Below are positions 6,011-11,491 of a stretch of 11,491 nucleotides of DNA, piece after piece. Both the position numbers and the translations under genes were made by a program. Under the pieces are notes generated by a model. It worked only from the letters and a program-made list of their open reading frames with translations. It made no database searches and had not been told where the DNA came from. The DNA is from Nitrospiraceae bacterium (GTDB taxonomy: Bacteria; Nitrospirota; Thermodesulfovibrionia; Thermodesulfovibrionales; Dissulfurispiraceae), in NCBI GenBank assembly GCA_003170655.1, contig PMYY01000197.1, forward strand, positions 9,315 to 20,805, read 5' to 3'. Within the stretch, counting starts at the first letter, position 1, and each line of letters begins with the position of its first letter.

Positions 6011-7034
6011 CTTTGATTTCGAACTCCCGGACGGCCTGATTGCCTTGCGGCCCGCCCCCGTGCGCGACAGATCTAAGCTCCTCATCCTTCGCCGGGACGG
6101 TCCTACCGAGCACAGGTCTTTTATTAACATTACGGATTACCTTGACGGCGGCGATCTGCTTATCATTAACAACACGAGGGTCATGCCGGTCAGACTTATA
6201 GGTTCGAAGCCGTCGGGTGGCAGGATCGACCTGATTCTTGTCAGGGAAGATGCAAACGGGGCTTGGGAAGTTCTTTATAAAGGAAGATATCAGGGGCTGG
6301 TAGCATTCAGGGGCGATGTCGAAGCTGAACTCTTTGAGATTCCGGGTGTCGAAGGGGAAACGAGACGCCTCAGATTTCGTTCAGCCGGGGATAGACATAT
6401 CTCCGAAATACTGGAACAGTGCGGGTCCATGCCGTTGCCGCCATACATCAAGAGAACGCCGGATGAAGATGACATACAGAGGTACCAGACCGTTTATGCT
6501 GAAAAATGCGGTTCGATTGCTGCCCCGACGGCCGGACTTCATTTCACCGACGATCTGCTGCGAAGTCTTTCTGAGAAGGGGGTCCTCATACGCGGATTGA
6601 CTCTTCATGTCGGGCCCGGCACGTTCAAGCCGATCAAAGCCGACCGCCTGTGCGACCATTCTATGCAGTCTGAATATTTCGAGATCGAGTCGTCTTTGCT
6701 GAACGAGATTGATCGGACGAAGAAGGCCGGCAAGAGGGTGATAACAGTCGGCACCACGGCCACCAGAGCGCTGGAGGGATTCATGAGCGACAGGTATGAA
6801 GCGTGGGGCAACGGAGACGGTATTATCAGGGGAACTACCGATATCTTCATCCATCCCGGGCATGAATTCAGGGTGGTCGATGCCCTTCTTACCAATTTTC
6901 ATCTTCCCCGTTCGACCCCGCTCATGCTGGCTGCGGCATTCTGCGGCTTCAGGAAGCTCATGGAGGCTTACGACGAGGCCATTGCGGGGGGTTATAGATT
7001 TTTTTCCTATGGTGATGCTATGCTGATTTTATGA
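5997..7034 (+). CDS. queA: tRNA preQ1(34) S-adenosylmethionine ribosyltransferase-isomerase QueA
   Basis: 345 residues, close to the E. coli length of 356. QueA transfers and isomerises the ribosyl part of S-adenosylmethionine onto 7-aminomethyl-7-deazaguanine in tRNA, giving epoxyqueuosine. Signature stretches in order: FDFELPDGLIALRP (6-19), NNTRVMPVRL (58-67), GSMPLPPYIKR (143-153), YQTVYAEKCGSIAAPTAGLHFT (163-184), VGPGTFKPI (205-213), HSMQSEYFEI (221-230), VGTTATRALE (251-260), and TDIFIHPGHEF followed by LLTNFHLPRSTPLML (281-311). All are intact. ATG 5997 lies inside the end of the SpoIID gene (14-base overlap), and the stop overlaps the SPOR gene as ATGA. Its product is the substrate of QueH encoded upstream. 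Confidence 0.96.
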   Translation: MKTADFDFELPDGLIALRPAPVRDRSKLLILRRDGPTEHRSFINITDYLDGGDLLIINNTRVMPVRLIGSKPSGGRIDLILVREDANGAWEVLYKGRYQGLVAFRGDVEAELFEIPGVEGETRRLRFRSAGDRHISEILEQCGSMPLPPYIKRTPDEDDIQRYQTVYAEKCGSIAAPTAGLHFTDDLLRSLSEKGVLIRGLTLHVGPGTFKPIKADRLCDHSMQSEYFEIESSLLNEIDRTKKAGKRVITVGTTATRALEGFMSDRYEAWGNGDGIIRGTTDIFIHPGHEFRVVDALLTNFHLPRSTPLMLAAAFCGFRKLMEAYDEAIAGGYRFFSYGDAMLIL

Positions 7035-7747
7035 AGGAAAAGGGCAACGAGTCGTCGTCCTCTTCACTGGTAATCGTCAGCAGGAGGATGCTGATCGCCG
7101 GGATCGCCGGGGCCGCTCTTTTCAGCTTCGGACTGGGTTATTTTTTCGGTTACGGAGGAGCAACGCCGAACCGCATAGTGAAGCAGGTCGAAACCGATCA
7201 TAAGATCATTCCTTCCGATGAGCGCACAGTCCTCGATTCGTATGGGAAGCCGACCATAGTGCCGCCTCCTGCCACGCCGGGTATCATTCCGAAAGATGCG
7301 ACAATAATACCGGAACGCAATAAGGAGACCGCATCAGCCCCGAAGACTCACGAGGGAAAGCAGCACGATACCGATGCTTCTGATAGTAAAAGCAAAGATA
7401 TAGGTTCCGGTAAAGGCGGCGAGAAAGATAAAGTTGTTAAAGAGAATGAAAAGCAGTCAGCGCCGGTGTCGAAGAACTCGGTGCATAAGCATGTTTCATC
7501 GAAGAATGAGCATGTCTATGCTGTCCAGATTGGCGCCTTCTCTGAACTGTCAAAGGCCAGACGGCTCAAGGACCAGCTTTCAGAAAAAGGCTATAAAGCC
7601 TTCATCACAGCTCTTACGCAAGAGTCCGGCAAGACCTTGTCAAGTGTCAGGATAGGGCACTATACTACAAAGAAAGAAGCGGAAGAGCTGGTTTCCGGTC
7701 TGAAGAGCCGGGGCATTGAAGGCATCGTTGTCTACGGCAGCAGATAG
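7031..7747 (+). CDS. SPOR-domain membrane protein
   Basis: 238 residues. A short cytoplasmic N-terminus with basic residues (SRRM) precedes one membrane helix at about 19-41. A long polar linker at about 42-160, rich in Lys, Ser, Asp and Pro, follows, then a SPOR domain at about 161-236: YAVQIGAFSELSKARRLKDQL, a GKTLSSVRIG turn and a final TTKKEAEEL helix. SPOR domains bind peptidoglycan stripped of stem peptides, typically at the division site. The layout is therefore a bitopic inner-membrane protein reaching into the periplasm, comparable to FtsN or DedD but not assignable to either. The ATG overlaps the queA stop (ATGA). It is the last gene before a 46-base gap. A partnership with the SpoIID-like protein two genes upstream is plausible but inferred. 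Confidence 0.85.
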   Translation: MKEKGNESSSSSLVIVSRRMLIAGIAGAALFSFGLGYFFGYGGATPNRIVKQVETDHKIIPSDERTVLDSYGKPTIVPPPATPGIIPKDATIIPERNKETASAPKTHEGKQHDTDASDSKSKDIGSGKGGEKDKVVKENEKQSAPVSKNSVHKHVSSKNEHVYAVQIGAFSELSKARRLKDQLSEKGYKAFITALTQESGKTLSSVRIGHYTTKKEAEELVSGLKSRGIEGIVVYGSR

Positions 7748-7782
7748 CGGCTGCACCGAAAAAGAATAATTCTCAATTAAGC

Positions 7783-7788
7783 GGGAGG
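7783..7788 (+). promoter_or_regulatory. Strong Shine-Dalgarno GGGAGG that points to an ACG start for phoH
   Basis: GGGAGG ends 5 nt before ACG at 7794, where family alignment places the PhoH N-terminus. No ATG, GTG or TTG occurs in this frame between the stop at 7767-7769 and ATG 8223, so this site decides the start. Confidence 0.65.
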
Positions 7789-7793
7789 CATCT

Positions 7794-8759
7794 ACGAAGA
7801 CCATAGAACTGGACCTTGACCAGGAAAAGGAGTATCCGTTCATTCACGGAGGCGCCGACAAGGTCCTTAAATCCGTCGAAGAATCTCTTGGAGTTACGAT
7901 AAGCATCAGGGGCAGCAGGCTGCTGGTTCAGGGCGAAGACGACCGCGTCGAAAAGGCCAGGAAGCTTGTAGATGAGATCAGGGAGGTCAACAGGAACGGC
8001 TACACGCTCAGACCTGAAGATGTTACTTATGCAGTCAGGTCGATATCGGAAGGTAAAGACGTATCGGTCAAGGGTCTTTTTGCGAGCAGCATTCCCGTCT
8101 CGTCTAAGAAGCGGTTCATCATTCCAAAGACAGAAACTCAGAGGCAGTATATAGAGGCGATCGGCAAGAACGACATCGCCTTCGGCATAGGCCCTGCCGG
8201 TACCGGCAAGACCTATCTGGCAATGGCGATGGCCATAAGCGCATTTCTACAGAAACAGGTGTCGCGCATAGTGCTTGTGCGTCCCGCCGTAGAGGCAGGT
8301 GAAAAGCTTGGTTTCCTTCCGGGCGATATTGCGGAGAAGGTTAGTCCATATCTGCGCCCTCTCTACGATGCTCTTTTCGACATGATGGATATCGACAAGG
8401 CGCTCAAGCTGATAGAACGGGGTACTATAGAGATCGCACCTCTTGCATTTATGAGGGGACGGACCCTCAACGACTCGTTCATCATCCTCGATGAAGCTCA
8501 GAACACCACGACCGAACAGATGAAGATGTATTTGACCCGGTTGGGATTCGGTTCTAAGACCGTCATCACCGGCGACATTACCCAGATAGACCTTCCGCCA
8601 GGAAAAATGTCAGGGCTTGTGGAGGCTGTCAGGATTCTCAAGAGTGTCGAAGATATCATGATCATCAATTTTACCGAAAGGGATGTGGTGCGACACAGGC
8701 TGGTCCAGAAGATCGTCCAGGCCTATGAAAGATATGAAAAACGAGATACCGAAGAGTAG
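7794..8759 (+). CDS. phoH: PhoH-like ATPase (PhoL/YbeZ family), probable ACG start
   Basis: 321 residues if begun at ACG 7794. The family is a P-loop ATPase linked to RNA metabolism and commonly encoded beside the endoribonuclease YbeY. Residues 1-115 form the usual N-terminal KH-like region (ADKVLKSVEESLGVTISIRG, then LVQGEDDRVEKA). Walker A GPAGTGKT is at 133-140, followed by VRPAVEAGEKLGFLPGD, Walker B FIILDEAQNTT, and VITGDITQIDLP near the sensor position. The first canonical start in frame is ATG 8223, ten bases past the Walker A lysine, and would give a non-functional 178-residue piece. The frame is open from 7770, and the only well-placed initiation site is ACG after GGGAGG. Either ACG is really used or an ATG was mutated or misread as ACG. 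The next gene starts inside the 3' end (35-base overlap). Confidence 0.9.
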   Translation, partial: TKTIELDLDQEKEYPFIHGGADKVLKSVEESLGVTISIRGSRLLVQGEDDRVEKARKLVDEIREVNRNGYTLRPEDVTYAVRSISEGKDVSVKGLFASSIPVSSKKRFIIPKTETQRQYIEAIGKNDIAFGIGPAGTGKTYLAMAMAISAFLQKQVSRIVLVRPAVEAGEKLGFLPGDIAEKVSPYLRPLYDALFDMMDIDKALKLIERGTIEIAPLAFMRGRTLNDSFIILDEAQNTTTEQMKMYLTRLGFGSKTVITGDITQIDLPPGKMSGLVEAVRILKSVEDIMIINFTERDVVRHRLVQKIVQAYERYEKRDTEE

Positions 8760-10299
8760 CATACCGCGCTCATTGAAGGAAGTGCGGGCGTTGCTTGTCG
8801 CGTTGAAAGAAAAATATGCTGCGCAATCCGCGAGCATATCATTCTTGAGTTGCCTTGGATTCCTGTCGGCGCTCATTATCCAAGAAGAGCTGAACCCGAG
8901 TTTCTTTGTGGGCAGTTTCTTTATGTCTATTGTCGTGTATTTCATTTTTTTCAAAGACATTAAGAGATACAAGCCAGCCTTTATAAATGAGCAAAAGATG
9001 GTCTTTCTTCTCGGGCTCCTGCTTGTTGCAACGCTGTTGACCGGAAGAATATTCGAGTATCTGAACTACGGTATGGGTAAGGGGCTCGGTTTTCCTGACG
9101 GCATGACGGCCATGTTCGGCACACCGATACCGGTCGGTGCGATGCTGGTAGCACTTATCTTCGATTTTCACGCAGCCCTTATGTTTTCGCTCGTGATCAG
9201 TCTTATTACCGGTGTATGGTTCCATAACCCTTATATCCCGGTTTATGTTTTCATCGGAAGTCTCACCGCGGCTTTCAGTGTCATCAGGTGCAAAAAAAGG
9301 TCCGCTCTTATAAGAGGAGGGTTTTATGTCAGCGTGGTCAATATAGTAACGACCGGAATTATACTCCTTCTGACATCTAATCTCTTTACAGACGCGGCGC
9401 CGGCCGGGATTTTCTTTGCCGTTGCATCGGGGTTTTTTATTATGGCACTGGTATCGATTATGCTGCCAGTTATCGAATACTTTTTCAGTATAAGCACCGA
9501 CATAAGCCTGCTGGAACTCCTCGATCTTGGCCAGCCACTGATGAGGAGCCTTATGATCAATGCACCTGGCACGTATCATCACAGCATCATAGTAGGCAAC
9601 CTAGCAGAGGCGGCAGCTGAAGCGGTTGGAGCCAATCCTCTTTTGTCAAGAGTCACTGCTTATTACCACGATATCGGAAAGATCAAAATGCCCGAATATT
9701 TCGTTGAGAACCAGCAAGGCGCGATAAACAGGCACGAAAGGCTTGCCCCGCATATGAGCGCAATGATACTGGTTTCCCACGTCAAGGAGGGGACCGAGCT
9801 GGCCAGACAATATAAATTGCCGCAATCCGTCATCGATATACTCCAGCAACACCACGGCACCAGACTGATGAGTTTCTTCTATCAGAAGGCGAAGGACCAG
9901 AGCGGTGCAGCCAATTTAGATGAATACCGTTATCCCGGGCCCAAGCCACAGACACGGGTTGCTGCGCTTGTAATGATGGCGGATGCCGTCGAGGCTGCTG
10001 CGAGGGCACTGACTGATCCGACTTCGGCGCGTATCAGTGCCCTAGTCGAGAAGATCATCAATGAGATATTTCTTGACGGGCAGATAGACGAATGCGAGCT
10101 TACCCTGAAGGATATGTCTGAGATCAAAAAGCGTTTTACCTTCGTGCTTACGAGCATATTCCACAAAAGGATAGAATATCCCGACATAGAGTTGAAGGTC
10201 TCGCACAACAGGGGTGACCATTCTGTCGAAAAGACCCCGCATAATAATGGAAATAGCGGTAAGGAACTCCCAAAGATCGATAAAAGCAGATCCGCCTAG
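8725..10299 (+). CDS. pgpH: PgpH/YqfF-type membrane HD phosphohydrolase lacking the extracytoplasmic domain
   Basis: 524 residues from ATG 8725 (ATG 8734 is nearly as good). PgpH enzymes hydrolyse cyclic di-AMP. I count about eight hydrophobic helices between residues 37 and 255. The cytoplasmic HD domain spans about 275-485 with all expected ligands: H286 (YHHS), H315-D316 (YYHDIGK), H343 (APHM), H376-H377 (QQHHGT) and D420 (MMADAVEAAARAL). In B. subtilis YqfF and Listeria PgpH (about 710-720 residues), a large extracytoplasmic HDED domain lies between helix 1 and the rest. Here helix 1 (about 37-52) and helix 2 (about 59-77) are only about 7 residues apart, so that domain is absent. The last 30 residues are polar and overlap ybeY by 53 bases. 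Substrate is by family; c-di-AMP itself is inferred. Confidence 0.88.
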   Translation: MKDMKNEIPKSSIPRSLKEVRALLVALKEKYAAQSASISFLSCLGFLSALIIQEELNPSFFVGSFFMSIVVYFIFFKDIKRYKPAFINEQKMVFLLGLLLVATLLTGRIFEYLNYGMGKGLGFPDGMTAMFGTPIPVGAMLVALIFDFHAALMFSLVISLITGVWFHNPYIPVYVFIGSLTAAFSVIRCKKRSALIRGGFYVSVVNIVTTGIILLLTSNLFTDAAPAGIFFAVASGFFIMALVSIMLPVIEYFFSISTDISLLELLDLGQPLMRSLMINAPGTYHHSIIVGNLAEAAAEAVGANPLLSRVTAYYHDIGKIKMPEYFVENQQGAINRHERLAPHMSAMILVSHVKEGTELARQYKLPQSVIDILQQHHGTRLMSFFYQKAKDQSGAANLDEYRYPGPKPQTRVAALVMMADAVEAAARALTDPTSARISALVEKIINEIFLDGQIDECELTLKDMSEIKKRFTFVLTSIFHKRIEYPDIELKVSHNRGDHSVEKTPHNNGNSGKELPKIDKSRSA

Positions 10300-10744
10300 T
10301 ATCAGGCGGATACTCTCAGGCGCACTCAAACACCTGTCCAGGGGCAAAAGGATCAGGTGCCTGAACCTTGCATCGGGCATTTCTTTTGATCCGTCGGAAG
10401 CGGGCATCAGCGTTCTTCTCGTCGGGGATAAAAGGATGCGTCAATTGAATCTCACGTATCGCGGTATCGACCGGACGACCGATGTGCTCTCCTTTTCCCA
10501 GCTTGAGGGCATTTCAATTAATAGTGGAAACGCTGACCTCGGAGACATCGTGATCAGTCCCGCCCAGGCAGCTCGACAGGCTGCGGACAGGGGGGTGAGC
10601 TTAGATCAGGAACTCGCACTTCTGCTGGTGCATGGATTGCTCCATCTGATCGGATATGACCACGAAAAGAATCGTTATCAGGCCGGGAAGATGAAAGAAA
10701 AAGAGAAGGAACTACTCAATGCCCTTAAGACGATGGGTCGATAG
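10247..10744 (+). CDS. ybeY: Endoribonuclease YbeY (16S rRNA maturation and ribosome quality control)
   Basis: 165 residues from ATG 10247; the in-frame GTG at 10214 would add 11 residues that do not look like family sequence. YbeY is a zinc-dependent single-strand RNase acting in 16S rRNA 3' maturation and decay of defective 70S ribosomes. The zinc motif H-x3-H-x5-H is intact as HGLLHLIGYDH, with H129, H133 and H139. Upstream motifs are NLTYRGIDRTTDVLSF at 68-83 and LGDIVIS at 98-104. A stretch of roughly a dozen residues around 38-50 (LNLASGISFDPS) seems longer than usual before the first core strand. It starts deep inside the pgpH 3' end and has no strong Shine-Dalgarno, so translation probably depends on coupling. 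PhoH, its usual genetic neighbour, is two genes upstream. Confidence 0.94.
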   Translation: MEIAVRNSQRSIKADPPSIRRILSGALKHLSRGKRIRCLNLASGISFDPSEAGISVLLVGDKRMRQLNLTYRGIDRTTDVLSFSQLEGISINSGNADLGDIVISPAQAARQAADRGVSLDQELALLLVHGLLHLIGYDHEKNRYQAGKMKEKEKELLNALKTMGR

Positions 10745-11444
10745 CGCGAACAATGCGATAGAGGGAATACTTCATGCCGCCAAGACCCAGCGGCATCTGA
10801 GGTATCATCTTTACACTGCAGTAACTGTTCTTATATTGAGCTACGTTCTGGGAGTTCAGCGACACGACTTTCTTATAGTAGCAATTACCGTTATTCTTGT
10901 GCTGCTCGCCGAGATGGTGAATACCGCCATCGAGTTTCTTGTCGATATGATATCGCCCGAGTACAGCGAGAAGGCCAGAATCGCAAAGGATGTCTCCGCG
11001 GGGGCGGTCCTGATTACTGCGTTCGGCGCTGTCGTGATCGGGTATATAATTCTCTTTCCATACATCCACACAGCCTTCGATACAGGCGTATATATAGCAA
11101 AACATACCAGCAACGAGATTGCTTTAATCTCAATCATTATAATTCTAGTTCTGGTTGTGATGCTCAAGGCTCGCTTCGGGCTGGGGCATCCTCTTCGTGG
11201 AGGAATGCCCAGCGGACATAGCGCAATTGCATTTTCCCTCTGGCTTGCGCTCACGATTATGACCGAAGATTTTTCGGTTTCTATTATCGGTTTTGTGCTT
11301 GCTGCGGTTATCGCGCAAAGCAGGGTAACGGTTAAGGCCCATACACCTCCGGAGGTAATCGCCGGTGCCTTACTCGGTGCAGGCATAACACTCCTTCTCT
11401 TTCTCATATTTAGTAGTACGGTAGGTATCATTAATCTTCAATAA
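10719..11444 (+). CDS. Fused DgkA-type lipid kinase and PAP2 phosphatase membrane protein
   Basis: 241 residues with two modules. Residues 1-115 are a DgkA-family kinase (diacylglycerol or undecaprenol kinase): three helices with EMVNTAIEFLVD at 65-76 (E65, N68, E72, D76) and AKDVSAGAVL at 89-98. Residues about 135-235 are a PAP2 acid-phosphatase module: K150...H157-P158, GGMPSGHSAIAFS at 161-173 (PSGH 164-167), and SR...H...E at 201-212 (H208). The first PAP2 motif has His where Arg is usual (KxxxxxxRP) and the third ends in Glu rather than Asp, so activity may be altered. The likely substrate is a polyprenyl or diacylglycerol lipid in the inner membrane (inference). ATG 10719 overlaps ybeY by 26 bases, with GAAGGA just upstream. 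Free-standing DgkA follows ybeY in Firmicutes. Confidence 0.87.
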   Translation: MPLRRWVDSANNAIEGILHAAKTQRHLRYHLYTAVTVLILSYVLGVQRHDFLIVAITVILVLLAEMVNTAIEFLVDMISPEYSEKARIAKDVSAGAVLITAFGAVVIGYIILFPYIHTAFDTGVYIAKHTSNEIALISIIIILVLVVMLKARFGLGHPLRGGMPSGHSAIAFSLWLALTIMTEDFSVSIIGFVLAAVIAQSRVTVKAHTPPEVIAGALLGAGITLLLFLIFSSTVGIINLQ

Positions 11445-11463
11445 TGATATAGACACTTATCAT
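11444..11463. repeat. Inverted repeat ATGATA-N8-TATCAT around the right-edge -35 box
   Basis: ATGATA at 11444-11449 and TATCAT at 11458-11463 enclose the -35 hexamer of the promoter at 11450-11478. Such an arrangement could be a repressor operator, but the arms are short and AT-rich, so chance is possible. Confidence 0.25.
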
Positions 11464-11478
11464 CATATATAGTATAAT
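11450..11478 (+). promoter_or_regulatory. Sigma70-type promoter reading out of the window
   Basis: TAGACA at 11450-11455 (5/6 match to TTGACA), a 17-nt spacer, and a perfect TATAAT at 11473-11478. Transcription would begin near 11485 and serve a gene beyond the right edge. It begins only 5 bases after the last stop codon, with no hairpin terminator between them, so read-through from the upstream operon is expected as well. Confidence 0.65.
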
Positions 11479-11491
11479 GAATCGTGAAGCT

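Noticed and set aside
6381..6902. Antisense open frame (173 codons) opposite queA
   Set aside because: It lies wholly within a fully conserved queA and shows no recognisable motif or ribosome site.
8839..9582. Long antisense open frame (247 codons) opposite pgpH
   Set aside because: Its product is highly charged and low in hydrophobic residues, a typical shadow of a membrane-protein gene, with no family motif.
1..11491. CRISPR, defence island, toxin-antitoxin, tRNA or IS element
   Set aside because: No direct-repeat array, cloverleaf, transposase or terminal inverted repeats were seen; nearly all bases are accounted for by conserved + strand genes.

Overview
The window is a dense run of bacterial housekeeping genes, all on the + strand and mostly overlapping or separated by a few bases. 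It holds thirteen genes: one cut by the left edge and twelve complete. The longest gap between genes is 61 bases, so no stretch of 300 bases lacks a gene. The gene set (GmhA for LPS heptose, a SPOR-domain envelope protein, HD-GYP, QueH, SpoIID, and a PgpH-type HD protein) points to a Gram-negative-type bacterium of the Desulfobacterota/Nitrospirota kind. That placement is inferred from gene content and order; no lineage marker is present and no search was run.

Layout. (1) 1-1270: the C-terminal end of a HEAT-repeat protein overlapping a diverged HD-GYP protein. (2) 1332-4157: gmhA, ruvC, ruvA and ruvB. gmhA/ruvC share one base and ruvC/ruvA share an ATGA, so LPS-heptose synthesis and Holliday-junction processing are translated together. 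(3) 4169-7747: queH, a small DUF2905-type membrane protein, a SpoIID/LytB-like exported protein, queA and a SPOR-domain membrane protein. QueA makes epoxyqueuosine in tRNA and QueH reduces it to queuosine, so the last two steps of Q synthesis sit in one cluster, interleaved with cell-wall genes. (4) 7794-11444: a PhoH-like ATPase, a PgpH-type membrane HD phosphohydrolase, ybeY, and a fusion of a DgkA-type lipid kinase with a PAP2 phosphatase. This order matches the phoH-yqfF-ybeY-dgkA order known from Firmicutes. A well-formed sigma70-type promoter at 11450-11478 reads out of the right edge.

I see no phage, CRISPR, IS element, RNA gene or obviously new defence-like system. The points worth a second look are smaller: (a) the PhoH gene has no ATG/GTG/TTG upstream of its ATP-binding motif but has a strong Shine-Dalgarno 5 nt before an ACG codon; (b) two copies of a REP-like palindrome with a GTAGGGGC head lie either side of ruvB-queH, one of them inside the queH reading frame and coding part of its tail; (c) the HD-GYP protein has lost metal ligands, while the PgpH-type protein keeps its ligands but lacks the usual extracytoplasmic domain; (d) the DgkA-PAP2 fusion joins a lipid kinase and a lipid phosphatase in one chain.
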